A stretch of DNA of 64,000 bases from NCBI RefSeq assembly GCF_004661485.1, contig NZ_PQVH01000008.1, positions 434,001 to 498,000 on the forward strand, given 5' to 3'. The stretch is from Methylotenera oryzisoli (lineage in GTDB: Bacteria > Pseudomonadota > Gammaproteobacteria > Burkholderiales > Methylophilaceae). Below the pieces are notes generated by a model, which saw nothing but the letters and a program-made list of their open reading frames with translations, was not told where the DNA came from and ran no database searches. The position numbers and the translations under genes were made by a program. Below, in pieces: positions 1 to 8,072 of this stretch; within the stretch, counting starts at the first letter, position 1; each line of letters opens with the position of its first letter.

Positions 1-1581
1 CGTGCGCTCACTAATGCCCTTGAACAAAATCGCCTACACCATGCTTACTTGTTTACCGGCACACGCGGTGTTGGCAAAACCACACTGGCACGTATACTGG
101 CAAAATCACTCAATTGCGAAACTGGCATCACCGCAAAGCCGTGTGGCGTTTGCAATGCCTGTACTGAAATTGATAAAGGCCGCTTTGTAGATTTGATTGA
201 AGTGGATGCGGCAAGTAACACGCAGGTAGATGCCATGCGTGATTTACTGGATAACGCACAATACGCACCGACTGCTGGCCGCTTTAAAGTTTACATCATC
301 GATGAAGTGCACATGCTGTCAAAAAGTGCATTTAATGCCATGCTAAAAACGCTGGAAGAACCGCCAGCGCATGTCAAATTTATCCTCGCCACTACAGATC
401 CGCAAAAAGTACCAGTAACCGTATTATCACGCTGCCTACAGTTTAACTTGCGCCAAATGGCTGGCACCTCGATTACCAGCCACCTGCAAAATATCCTAAC
501 CCAAGAAAACATTGCATTTGAACCAACTGCACTGCACTTAATCTCACGCGCGGCGGCTGGCAGTATGCGTGACGCACTATCGCTTACCGATCAAGCCATT
601 GCCTACGGCGGCCAAACTGTGCATGAGTCAGAAGTGCGCGCAATGCTGGGCGCTATTGATCAAAGCTACTTATACCAATTATTGGATGCACTACTTGCCA
701 ATGACGGCAACAGCCTGATTAATCAAGCTAAGGCAATGGAAGAGCGCAGCATATCATTTGACGCCGCCTTGAATGATTTTGCGCAACTGCTGCACCAGAT
801 TGCTGTCGCACAGACAGTACCTGAAAGTGTTGCGAACGACCTGCCAGAGCGTGAGGCCTTAATAAATCTGGCACAAAGAATTCAGCCCGAAACCTTGCAG
901 CTGTATTATCAAATCGCCTTACTAGGACGCCGTGACATAGGCTTAGCACCAGACGAGTTTGCCGGTTTCACTATGAGCCTATTACGCATGCTCGCATTTA
1001 CTCCAAGCGAAAATAGCGCCCAAAAAGCCAAAACAACAAATCCAGTCAACAATGTACGCCCTATAGCGTCGACTGCGCCCGCTGAAACACCAAAACCTGA
1101 AGCCGTTACTGTGGCTGAAGCAGTACCAGTTGCCAGCATTGCGGTGGATACTACTGACTCGGCGCCTATTACAGATACAACAGATAGCCCCCGCACAGGT
1201 AGTACTAGCTTTAATGGAAACTGGCGTGCATTAGTGGATGCACTAAAACTTGGGCTTGCCAGGGAGTTAGCCAAGCACTGCGAGTTGGTTGCGTATGACG
1301 CAGATAGCATTTCGCTCAGCGTGCCTGAGAGTCAAAAACACCTAGTCTCCGCTAATTATCAAGAAAAGTTAACAACAGCAATTACGCAGCACTTTGATAG
1401 AAAAATTAGATTGCAATTTAGCATTGGCGGCACAGGTAACACTCCTGCCAAACAAATTTCTCAAGAAAAAGCACAAGCTCAAGCCAACGCAGAAAACGCA
1501 ATTGAAGAAGATAGCTTTGTACAAGCGTTGATTGATGACTTCGGTGCGACAATTATTCCGAATAGTATCAAACCAATTTAA
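1..1581 (+). CDS. dnaX: DNA polymerase III subunit gamma/tau, left-truncated
   Basis: Clamp-loader ATPase subunit of the replicative polymerase. The reading frame is open from base 1, so the true start (about 35 codons by comparison with E. coli DnaX) lies outside the window. Visible in order are the Walker A stretch GTRGVGKTT (visible residues 20-28), a four-Cys zinc module (C39, C48, C51, C54), the Walker B region IIDEVHML, the SRC sensor/arginine-finger motif in SRCLQF, and the domain III collar. A Pro/Ala/Thr-rich linker (roughly 340-390) leads to a C-terminal tau-type domain. An in-frame TTG at 49 is internal and not the start. The gene is followed at once by ybaB and recR, the standard dnaX-ybaB-recR operon. 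No AAAAAAG-type slippery heptamer was seen, so there is no sign of a programmed frameshift for gamma. Confidence 0.97.
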   Translation, partial: RALTNALEQNRLHHAYLFTGTRGVGKTTLARILAKSLNCETGITAKPCGVCNACTEIDKGRFVDLIEVDAASNTQVDAMRDLLDNAQYAPTAGRFKVYIIDEVHMLSKSAFNAMLKTLEEPPAHVKFILATTDPQKVPVTVLSRCLQFNLRQMAGTSITSHLQNILTQENIAFEPTALHLISRAAAGSMRDALSLTDQAIAYGGQTVHESEVRAMLGAIDQSYLYQLLDALLANDGNSLINQAKAMEERSISFDAALNDFAQLLHQIAVAQTVPESVANDLPEREALINLAQRIQPETLQLYYQIALLGRRDIGLAPDEFAGFTMSLLRMLAFTPSENSAQKAKTTNPVNNVRPIASTAPAETPKPEAVTVAEAVPVASIAVDTTDSAPITDTTDSPRTGSTSFNGNWRALVDALKLGLARELAKHCELVAYDADSISLSVPESQKHLVSANYQEKLTTAITQHFDRKIRLQFSIGGTGNTPAKQISQEKAQAQANAENAIEEDSFVQALIDDFGATIIPNSIKPI

Positions 1582-1600
1582 TCAAATTAAGGAGAACAAT

Positions 1601-1909
1601 ATGATGAAAGGTGGCATGGGTAATTTAATGAAACAAGCCCAGCAAATGCAAGCTAACATGCAAAAAGCGCAAGAAGAGCTTGCCAATATTGACGTTGAAG
1701 GTATTGCGGCCAACGGTTTGGTTAAAGTACAAATGTCTTGTAAAAATGAAGTAAAACGCGTCACTTTAGATGACAGCGTGATGGATGACAAAGAAACCTT
1801 AGAGGATTTATTGGTCATCGCACTAAAAGATGCAACAGCAAAAGCTGAAGCCACTTCATCTGCGCGCCTATCAAGCTTTATGCCTGCTGGCATGAAACTG
1901 CCATTCTAA
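1601..1909 (+). CDS. ybaB: YbaB/EbfC family nucleoid-associated protein
   Basis: Small DNA-binding protein of 102 residues, the usual family length, that works as a homodimer and is linked to nucleoid organisation and RecR-dependent repair. The N-terminus is a Met/Gln-rich helix (MKQAQQMQANMQKAQEEL), followed by the conserved GLVKVQMSCKNEVKRV strand region and a C-terminal helix ending in the typical PAGMKLPF. The frame extends upstream to 1532 inside dnaX, but the ATG at 1601 follows a strong AAGGAGAA ribosome site and matches family N-termini. It lies 19 bases after dnaX and 23 before recR, consistent with co-transcription. Confidence 0.95.
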   Translation: MMKGGMGNLMKQAQQMQANMQKAQEELANIDVEGIAANGLVKVQMSCKNEVKRVTLDDSVMDDKETLEDLLVIALKDATAKAEATSSARLSSFMPAGMKLPF

Positions 1910-1932
1910 ATTAAGCCCAGTTTAATATTGTA

Positions 1933-2535
1933 ATGAAAAACCCGCCTGCGCTTGAACAACTCATTGATAGCCTACGTTGTTTACCAGGCGTGGGGCCAAA
2001 GTCGGCGCAGCGCATGGCCTACTATCTACTACAGCGCGACAGACAAGGGGCGAGTGGTCTGGCGTTATCCCTAAACAATGCGCTACAAGTCGTTGACCAT
2101 TGCAAGCTATGCAACACATTTAGTGAACAAGCCATCTGCCCATTGTGTGAATCAGCACAACGCGACAAAACTGTGCTGTGTGTAGTGGAAATGCCAACCG
2201 ACCTGATTATGCTTGAGAACACACGTGCTTACACTGGCATGTATTTTGTGTTAATGGGTAGGCTATCTCCGCTCGATGGGATCGGCCCTAAAGAAATTCA
2301 TCTAGATAAACTCATTAAGCGTGCCAATGATGGCATTGTCACAGAAGTTATCCTCGCAACCAATTACACGGTGGAAGGCGACGCAACCGCCCACTACATT
2401 AGTGAACTGCTACGAGCCCGCGGCATTAAAGTGAGCCGTATCGCACGTGGCATGCCGATGGGTGGCGAAATTGAATACGTTGATACGGGAACGCTTGCAC
2501 AAGCGATGCTGGAGCGCAGAAGCGTATTTAAATAA
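1933..2535 (+). CDS. recR: Recombination mediator protein RecR
   Basis: RecFOR-pathway protein that helps load RecA at gaps; 200 residues, the normal length. It shows the N-terminal helix-hairpin-helix ([18 protein letters not shown], about 16-33), the four-Cys zinc finger (CKLCNTF then CPLC, about 57-72), a Toprim domain with [12 protein letters not shown] and the [12 protein letters not shown] region, and the C-terminal [14 protein letters not shown] signature. Last gene of the dnaX-ybaB-recR unit, followed by a hairpin and then convergent genes. Confidence 0.97.
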   Translation: MKNPPALEQLIDSLRCLPGVGPKSAQRMAYYLLQRDRQGASGLALSLNNALQVVDHCKLCNTFSEQAICPLCESAQRDKTVLCVVEMPTDLIMLENTRAYTGMYFVLMGRLSPLDGIGPKEIHLDKLIKRANDGIVTEVILATNYTVEGDATAHYISELLRARGIKVSRIARGMPMGGEIEYVDTGTLAQAMLERRSVFK

Positions 2536-2652
2536 GCTCCCTGCCGCTCAGTGTAACTGTTAAGACAATTAAAAATTCAGGCTCATCTCATCACAGCCAT
2601 CCAAATCAGCTCCTACTCTAAACTAAGTTACACCTCACCTGTTATCACTGGC

Positions 2653-2674
2653 GCCTCGCTTATACAAGCGAGGC
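2653..2674. terminator. Candidate terminator hairpin between recR and convergent phosphatase gene
   Basis: Perfect 9-bp stem GCCTCGCTT/AAGCGAGGC with a four-base ATAC loop, placed between two convergent genes. Neither side has a clear T-run, so a classical intrinsic terminator is not proven. Position and symmetry suggest a shared transcription end or a transcript-stabilising hairpin. Confidence 0.45.
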
Positions 2675-2700
2675 CAATAAAACCAACATGTTCAACTAAA

Positions 2701-3363
2701 TCAGCAAGTTGCCGAGAGCTTAAGGTTAACAAACGCCAGCAGGTCTAAAGGTGCTTGTATGGTTTGGTCTGCGCCCCACGCCTCTGGCTGGTCCGTTTCA
2801 GACAAATATCCATACAAAGCCACTACAGTTTGCATGCCTGCAGCTTTACCAGCTTGGATATCACGTTCTGCATCACCTACATACCAACACTGTTGCGGGC
2901 TCACACCTGCCTGCTTACAAGCCATTAATAAAGTATCAGGATACGGTTTAGGGCGTGCGGCATCATCACCGCTCACCACACATGCAGCACGCGCTAACAG
3001 CCCAATGCTTTGCATCAGAGGCTGCGTGAAGCGTCGCGGTTTATTGGTGACTACGCCCCAAGGTATATTATTTGCTTCTAACGTTACTAGCAATTCAGAG
3101 ATACCATCAAACAAAACTGGTTTTCGCGTTAATACTTGGTCATAGATAGCGAGATATTCGTCACGCATATCGGCAAACGCATCATCTGCATCGCTTAAAT
3201 TAAATCCAATGGCTAGCAGACCTTTGGACCCATGCGAGGCGTAAGGCCTGATTACCTCTAGCGGCAGTTCAGCAAGGCCGTGTCGCACGCGTTGCAGGTT
3301 AAGCGCATAGCCAAGGTCATGTGCGGTATCAACTAAGGTACCGTCTAAATCAAATAACATCAT
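2701..3363 (-). CDS. mupP: HAD-family phosphatase, Gph/MupP type (likely MurNAc-6-phosphate phosphatase)
   Basis: Haloacid-dehalogenase phosphatase of 220 residues. Motif I is FDLDGTLVDT (nucleophile D5, acid/base D7), motif II includes VVTNKPRRF, motif III the K in ARPKPYPDTLLMA, and motif IV the GDAERDIQAGKAAG loop. Such proteins are usually labelled phosphoglycolate phosphatase (gph). In Pseudomonas, however, the member encoded next to ubiG and an MTA deaminase gene is MupP, the N-acetylmuramate-6-phosphate phosphatase of cell-wall recycling. The same order (deaminase-ubiG-phosphatase) occurs here, with only 2 bases between ubiG and this gene. The MupP assignment is an inference from gene order; the HAD phosphatase call is firm. 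Confidence 0.85.
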   Translation of the reverse strand: MMLFDLDGTLVDTAHDLGYALNLQRVRHGLAELPLEVIRPYASHGSKGLLAIGFNLSDADDAFADMRDEYLAIYDQVLTRKPVLFDGISELLVTLEANNIPWGVVTNKPRRFTQPLMQSIGLLARAACVVSGDDAARPKPYPDTLLMACKQAGVSPQQCWYVGDAERDIQAGKAAGMQTVVALYGYLSETDQPEAWGADQTIQAPLDLLAFVNLKLSATC

Positions 3364-3365
3364 GA

Positions 3366-4094
3366 TTAATAATCACTCAGTTCGGTGTGTAAAAGATAAT
3401 TCACAGAAACATCATCGCTTAGCGAATAAAGCTGTGTCAGTGGCTGGTAACTCATGCCGCGCATGCCAGAAACATTCAATCCGGATTGACGCACCCAGGT
3501 GGAAAGCTCAGATGGCTTAATAAACTTTGCGTAATCGTGTGTGCCTTTAGGCAACATATTTAAAATATATTCAGCACCCAGCACAGCAAACAAATAAGCT
3601 TTAGGATTACGGTTAATGGTTGAGAAAAACACAGAGCCACCAGGTTTGACCAGACGCGCACATGCCGCCACAATCGATGCAGGGTCAGGCACATGCTCCA
3701 GCATTTCCATACAGGTCACCACATCAAAACTTGCAGGCTGCTCTAGCGCTAACTGCTCTACAGAAATGAGCTCGTAGTTTACCTTTGCTCCACTTTCTAG
3801 CTGATGTAATTTCGCAACATTAAGTGCCTGCTCACCCAAATCAATCCCGGTCACATCTGCACCCTTAAAATACATAGATTCAGACAAAATACCACCACCG
3901 CAACCTACATCCAGCACACGCTTACCGCCTAAGCTGACTAAGTTGTCAATATAGTTTAAACGTAATGGGTTAATCTCATGCAGCGGTTTAAATTCACTAT
4001 TTTTATCCCACCACTTATGCGCAAGTTCGCCAAATTTTTGCAACTCCAGCACATCTGCGTTTAATGTTTGTATTGTCTTAGCTTCGGTTGCCAT
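3366..4094 (-). CDS. ubiG: Ubiquinone biosynthesis O-methyltransferase UbiG
   Basis: SAM-dependent methyltransferase for both O-methylation steps of ubiquinone synthesis; 242 residues. It has the UbiG N-terminus ([20 protein letters not shown]), the SAM-binding motif [13 protein letters not shown], motif II around [16 protein letters not shown], and the family stretch [16 protein letters not shown]. Its first 34 bases overlap the end of the upstream amidohydrolase gene in another frame, implying translational coupling in the deaminase-ubiG-phosphatase operon. Confidence 0.97.
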   Translation of the reverse strand: MATEAKTIQTLNADVLELQKFGELAHKWWDKNSEFKPLHEINPLRLNYIDNLVSLGGKRVLDVGCGGGILSESMYFKGADVTGIDLGEQALNVAKLHQLESGAKVNYELISVEQLALEQPASFDVVTCMEMLEHVPDPASIVAACARLVKPGGSVFFSTINRNPKAYLFAVLGAEYILNMLPKGTHDYAKFIKPSELSTWVRQSGLNVSGMRGMSYQPLTQLYSLSDDVSVNYLLHTELSDY

Positions 4095-5413
4095 ATTTGG
4101 ATAATTTCCTTTAACTCTAATGGTTCTATATTTGCAAAAGTACCATGACTGTAACGCAGTTCACCTGCAACCCAAGTGTGGGTTACATGCTCTCGACCGC
4201 AGCTATACACTAAGTGTGAAACTGGGTCATAACAAGGGGATATAGCAAAGTCACTCAACTTCACAGCCACCAAGTCTGCTTGTTTTCCTATTTCGATACT
4301 ACCAATCTTGTGATCTAGCCCCATCGCCTTGGCTGCATTAATCGTCGCCATTTTCAACGCCTGATACGCAGGTAATGCCGTAGCATCTTCACTAGCTCCC
4401 TTGCACAGCAAGGCGGCAAGGCGCATTTCACTAAACATATCTAAACGGTTGTTACTCGCTGCACCATCCGTACCTATGCATACATTGACATTATTTTTCA
4501 ATAAAGCATGGACTGGTGCGATGCCGCTGCCCAATTTCAAATTAGAGGCAGGACAATGCGCAATATGGCACCCATACTCAGCCAGCATATCAATTTCATG
4601 CGGTAGTAAATGTACGCCATGTGCGGCAATAAAACCTGGCCCTAATAAACCAAGCTCAGCAACTCTTTGTATTGGTCTTACACCATAAGTTGCTTCACTC
4701 TGGCTAATCTCATCACGTGTTTCATGCAAATGCGTATGGATACCTAAACCCAACTGGTCTGCGTAAGTCAGTACTTTTTCAAAAGTAGAATTAGAGATTG
4801 TATATGGTGCATGTGGTGCCAGTGCTGAGCTTATTAACGGATTGCCGCGCCAGCTATCATGCGCTTCAAACCCTTTTTGCAAATAATCATCGGCATCAAC
4901 CGCATAATTGGTTGGAAATTCCAGTACGGTCAGGCCAATATGTGCACGAATGCCAGTTTTATTGGCAGCCATCGCAGTTGCCTGCGGATAAAAGTACATA
5001 TCATTAAAACAAGTTGTACCGCCACTTAACATCTCAGCACAGGCGAGCAAAGAAGCATCCTCTACATAGCGCTCATTCACAATCGCGCGCTCTGCCGGCC
5101 AAATATGAGCGTTAAGCCAAACCATCAAAGGCTGGTCATCTGCAATTCCCCGCATCAATGTCATTGCAGCATGCGTATGCGCATTAATCAAGCCAGGTAT
5201 TAACACATGCTCATCGGCTATAAGAACCTCAGTCGCCGCATACTTTATACGTGCTTGGTCTGTTGGCAACACATCAACAATCAGCTGATGATCAATCACC
5301 ACTGAGTAGAACTCATGCAAAGTATTATTTGCGTCGGCAGGGACAACCCAGCGTGCTTCAATCACTAACTCAACATGGGTGACTTGCGTCGGCAACTGAT
5401 CAGATTTTGTCAT
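4061..5413 (-). CDS. mtaD: TRZ/ATZ-family amidohydrolase, probable methylthioadenosine/S-adenosylhomocysteine deaminase
   Basis: Zinc-dependent deaminase of the amidohydrolase superfamily; 450 residues. Metal ligands are visible as H79 and H81 in [14 protein letters not shown], the His of HLHETRDE, a further His in FIAAHGVHL, and the Asp in [13 protein letters not shown]-terminal beta-sandwich piece ([10 protein letters not shown]) closes the composite domain. The family deaminates MTA, SAH or adenosine, plausibly salvaging the SAH product of methyltransferases such as its neighbour UbiG. Substrate is inferred from family and context. First gene of the three-gene operon. Confidence 0.85.
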   Translation of the reverse strand: MTKSDQLPTQVTHVELVIEARWVVPADANNTLHEFYSVVIDHQLIVDVLPTDQARIKYAATEVLIADEHVLIPGLINAHTHAAMTLMRGIADDQPLMVWLNAHIWPAERAIVNERYVEDASLLACAEMLSGGTTCFNDMYFYPQATAMAANKTGIRAHIGLTVLEFPTNYAVDADDYLQKGFEAHDSWRGNPLISSALAPHAPYTISNSTFEKVLTYADQLGLGIHTHLHETRDEISQSEATYGVRPIQRVAELGLLGPGFIAAHGVHLLPHEIDMLAEYGCHIAHCPASNLKLGSGIAPVHALLKNNVNVCIGTDGAASNNRLDMFSEMRLAALLCKGASEDATALPAYQALKMATINAAKAMGLDHKIGSIEIGKQADLVAVKLSDFAISPCYDPVSHLVYSCGREHVTHTWVAGELRYSHGTFANIEPLELKEIIQIWQPKLRQYKH

Positions 5414-5433
5414 AGAAGCTTATTTTACCAATA

Positions 5434-5459
5434 AAAAAGCCCCGCTAGCGGGGCTTTTT
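5434..5459 (-). terminator. Rho-independent terminator of the OmpA gene
   Basis: Perfectly self-complementary run with a GCCCCGCT/AGCGGGGC core flanked by A5 and T5, starting 13 bases past the ompA stop on the minus strand and ending before the next gene. It is followed by T residues on both strands, so it can work in both directions. A textbook intrinsic terminator isolating ompA from the mtaD operon. Confidence 0.9.
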
Positions 5460-5472
5460 ACAATCAAGGAAA

Positions 5473-6570
5473 TTATTTGCAACCTTTTTCCATTGAACGT
5501 GTAGCTTCGATCTCAACACGACGATTTGGTGCTAGGCACTCGATTAATGCTTTACGGCCTTTTACGCCATCGCAACTAACCACTGGTACTAACTCACCTT
5601 TACCTACAGCAACTAAACGGTCAGCTTCAATACCTTGGCTAATCAAGTAATCACGCACTTGGTTAGCACGTTTTTCTGATAGTTTTTGGTTGTAAGCTTC
5701 GCTACCAAGTTTGTCTGTATGACCAGTTACTTTTACGCTTGCGAAAATTTTGTTTTCTTTCATTTTCGGCACTACTTCGTTATCAAGAACGCTAGTGTCT
5801 TTCAACTTAGCTTCATCAAACGCAAACAATTTAGAAGCTTCAATTGTGATTGTTTCGTATTGTGGCACGCATGCTGCTGGTGCCGGAGCTGGTTCTGGAG
5901 CTGGTGCAACAGCTGCTGGTGCTACTGGTGCTGGCTCAGGCTCAACTGCAGCTACTGGCATTGGAGCTGGTGCGCCAAAACGGAAAATACCACCTAGGCT
6001 TAACAATGTATTACCGATTGTGTCAGTTTCACTAGCTGTAGTTACGCCATCGCTCACTTTAACTGATGCACGGCTCCATTGATGGCGCAAGTCAGCTTGT
6101 AAACCGAATGTATCGTTAAATAGGTATTGTGCACCTAAGCCAACGTTAGCTAACCATGAAGTTTTTTTACCATCAACATCTAGAGTAGCATGTGTGTAAT
6201 CAACATCATTACGTGCTACGCCTAAACCTGCTAGTAAGAATGGACGGAATTTATCACGGCTGAACATGTATAGCGCGTCAACGCCTAGTGTTGTTTGTTT
6301 GTAACGGCCACCTACACCAGCAATGCCAGTGTCTTCACTTGCACGGTTGTAACCTAAGCCACCTTGAATATCCCAGTGCTCAGACAACTCTTTACCAAGT
6401 TTCAGAAATGCGCCGCCGCCGTTGTTAGCTTCTAGATCACTGTCTGTGTCCATATAGCTAACACCTGGTACTGCATACCAAGCACCACGGTACATATCTT
6501 CTGCAGTTGCTGATAACGCTGCTAAACCTAGCGTAGCTGCTACAGCGAAAGTTAACATGTTCTTTTTCAT
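5473..6570 (-). CDS. ompA: OmpA-family outer membrane protein
   Basis: Outer-membrane porin-like protein that also binds peptidoglycan; 365 residues. It has a Sec signal peptide (about 1-23, ending ALSATA), an eight-strand type beta-barrel region (about 24-205, with repeated LGVGAQYLF-like strands), a Pro/Ala-rich hinge (about 206-240), and a C-terminal OmpA/MotB-like domain with FDEAKLKD, VTGHTDKLGSEAYNQKLSEK and the closing NRRVEIE. Residues that bind diaminopimelate (the D and R of the family) are present in HTDKLG and PNRRVEIE. It is monocistronic, between a near-consensus promoter and a strong terminator, with ribosome site AAGGAG, which suggests high expression. Confidence 0.93.
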   Translation of the reverse strand: MKKNMLTFAVAATLGLAALSATAEDMYRGAWYAVPGVSYMDTDSDLEANNGGGAFLKLGKELSEHWDIQGGLGYNRASEDTGIAGVGGRYKQTTLGVDALYMFSRDKFRPFLLAGLGVARNDVDYTHATLDVDGKKTSWLANVGLGAQYLFNDTFGLQADLRHQWSRASVKVSDGVTTASETDTIGNTLLSLGGIFRFGAPAPMPVAAVEPEPAPVAPAAVAPAPEPAPAPAACVPQYETITIEASKLFAFDEAKLKDTSVLDNEVVPKMKENKIFASVKVTGHTDKLGSEAYNQKLSEKRANQVRDYLISQGIEADRLVAVGKGELVPVVSCDGVKGRKALIECLAPNRRVEIEATRSMEKGCK

Positions 6571-6607
6571 TCTTATTACTCCTTGTTAATGAATCTTTAT
6601 GCCGCCA

Positions 6608-6636
6608 ATAATACGCATATACATAAGGTAAAGCAA
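6608..6636 (-). promoter_or_regulatory. Sigma70-type promoter of the OmpA gene
   Basis: On the minus strand, TTGCTT (6631-6636) and TATTAT (6608-6613) are separated by exactly 17 bases. Transcription would start near 6600, giving a leader of about 30 bases carrying the AAGGAG ribosome site. Both hexamers match the consensus in most positions. Confidence 0.7.
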
Positions 6637-6695
6637 CTCATAACATCATGTAGATATTGGCGAATAGCTGCTTTTGTTGCAGAATTACAACAAAC

Positions 6696-7382
6696 TTACA
6701 GCATTGTGCGAATTGCTTTTATTTTAGTTGCATCTAAACTTAATTTGCGTTGATTTGACTCGCTAACGCCTCCCCTAAAACCAATATAAGTTGGGTTATA
6801 GACGCTTACTTTTTCTATATGCTGTATGTTGAGTGAACCTGCCAAACCAAAGGCCATTTCATGGCCTTTAACGCGCGCTGCAAACAAAGTCATTTGCTCG
6901 TGCGTGTAATAGTCCATAAACGTGCCCCCATTTTTTTGGGCAGTATCTAGCATCAAGCCATAAAAACCTGCAGCTTTAATGTCATCAATCAAGTGTTCTG
7001 GATATGCTAGCTCAGCAAATAGCACTGCTATTAACTTAACGCCATGTTGGGTGATAGGCTTCAGCGCATCTAAACACGACTGGTAGTCTTCTGATTGAAA
7101 AAAACCGATTTTGACAAAATCAACTTTTGTATTAGCAATCGTCAACACCTGCTTTGCAATTAGATCAGCTTGCATTGGTAAATCACCAATAGTTGCACTG
7201 GTATATTGCTCAGGGCCAGCCCGATTGATAATGACAAAATTTACCACATCTTGAATAGTATTGACGGGTAGCGCGCCGAGCGCACCCTGATGAGGATCTT
7301 TTAAATCAATTAAATCTGCACCGTGCGTCAAGGCAATCTGCGCCTCATTAACATCTGTAACGCTAATCAATAATTGTGTCAT
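6696..7382 (-). CDS. mfnB: (5-formylfuran-3-yl)methyl phosphate synthase MfnB (DUF556), methanofuran biosynthesis
   Basis: Makes the furan precursor of methanofuran from two glyceraldehyde-3-phosphate molecules in a TIM-barrel lyase; 228 residues. Family landmarks are LLISVTDVNEAQIAL, the Schiff-base Lys K28 in LIDLKDPHQGALGAL, SATIGD, DFVKIGFF, the second key Lys in LDTAQKNGG, and GLAGSL with a C-terminal GFRGGV. It is downstream in the same orientation as three other cofactor genes and 53 bases after the DUF447 gene. Methanofuran is the formyl carrier of the Fhc complex encoded at 48.7-54.1 kb. Confidence 0.88.
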   Translation of the reverse strand: MTQLLISVTDVNEAQIALTHGADLIDLKDPHQGALGALPVNTIQDVVNFVIINRAGPEQYTSATIGDLPMQADLIAKQVLTIANTKVDFVKIGFFQSEDYQSCLDALKPITQHGVKLIAVLFAELAYPEHLIDDIKAAGFYGLMLDTAQKNGGTFMDYYTHEQMTLFAARVKGHEMAFGLAGSLNIQHIEKVSVYNPTYIGFRGGVSESNQRKLSLDATKIKAIRTML

Positions 7383-7435
7383 GCGAATACAACGCTCAAG
7401 CCAATATAGTCCATAAATTAAGTCGAACGCCCCAG

Positions 7436-8011
7436 CTAAGCCAGGTTTTCAAAGTTAAGTGCAGCTTTGTGATTTTCTACCATCTCAATCAGCCAACCCC
7501 AAGCCTCTAGTTCTCGGGGGCCAGCTGTTTTATCGATTGCAATCGTCAGATAGTCTATTTCCTGGCAGATTTTTTCTAATGGTAGTCTTTTCAAACGGCT
7601 CACCAAAACCGCTAGTTCAATCACTGCCGCCTGCGCCCGATTAAACCCCTGAAATGGCTGATGCTGTGCTTCATGCACAATTTCTAAAAAAAGCTGTGGA
7701 CGCACATCGTCATCCTCAAACTTAACCAGCTTCAGCTCTTTATGCGCCAACACTTCAGTTAATCTAAACCCTTTGATTTTAGTTGCTGGCGTCAGATTCG
7801 CAACAGGCTTTGCAGCTAACGCTGCAGCAAATATCCGTACATCGTCAGTTAAATTCACGACAGCATGACCCGTAGCCAATATATTGGCCAAGGTGGTGGA
7901 TGGCTTAAATGGGGCAATCACGACCAAACCATCTTGCATACGTATGCCAAAGGGTGTGACATGCGCAACACCTTCCGCATCTATAGAACTAACTATGGTT
8001 TCATAAATCAT
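7436..8011 (-). CDS. DUF447-family protein of the H4MPT/methanofuran gene cluster
   Basis: Protein of 191 residues matching the DUF447 family, which is confined largely to methanogens and to bacteria with H4MPT-linked C1 metabolism. The first half (YETIVSSIDAEGVAHVTPFGI, ending ...AHVTP) resembles a flavin-reductase-like split barrel, with a VVNLTDDVRIFAAAL strand-turn; the rest is mainly helical. No catalytic residue can be named. Its place between mfnB and a dihydropteroate-synthase-like gene argues for a role in making or reducing methanofuran or H4MPT, but the reaction is not established. Confidence 0.75.
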   Translation of the reverse strand: MIYETIVSSIDAEGVAHVTPFGIRMQDGLVVIAPFKPSTTLANILATGHAVVNLTDDVRIFAAALAAKPVANLTPATKIKGFRLTEVLAHKELKLVKFEDDDVRPQLFLEIVHEAQHQPFQGFNRAQAAVIELAVLVSRLKRLPLEKICQEIDYLTIAIDKTAGPRELEAWGWLIEMVENHKAALNFENLA

Positions 8012-8072
8012 GCATTCGCTTTCATTTCATGGGAGAGCTTTCACTTCCCCCTATAACAACTCACTTAAAAAT

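Noticed and set aside
1015-1045. A-rich run in dnaX as a programmed frameshift site
   Set aside because: The run is CAAAAAG, one A short of the A6G heptamer, with no convincing downstream stem; no basis to call a gamma-producing frameshift.
909-1310. 133-codon minus-strand frame in dnaX
   Set aside because: Covers the low-complexity linker of dnaX; Ala/Ser/Thr/Val-rich shadow without gene features.
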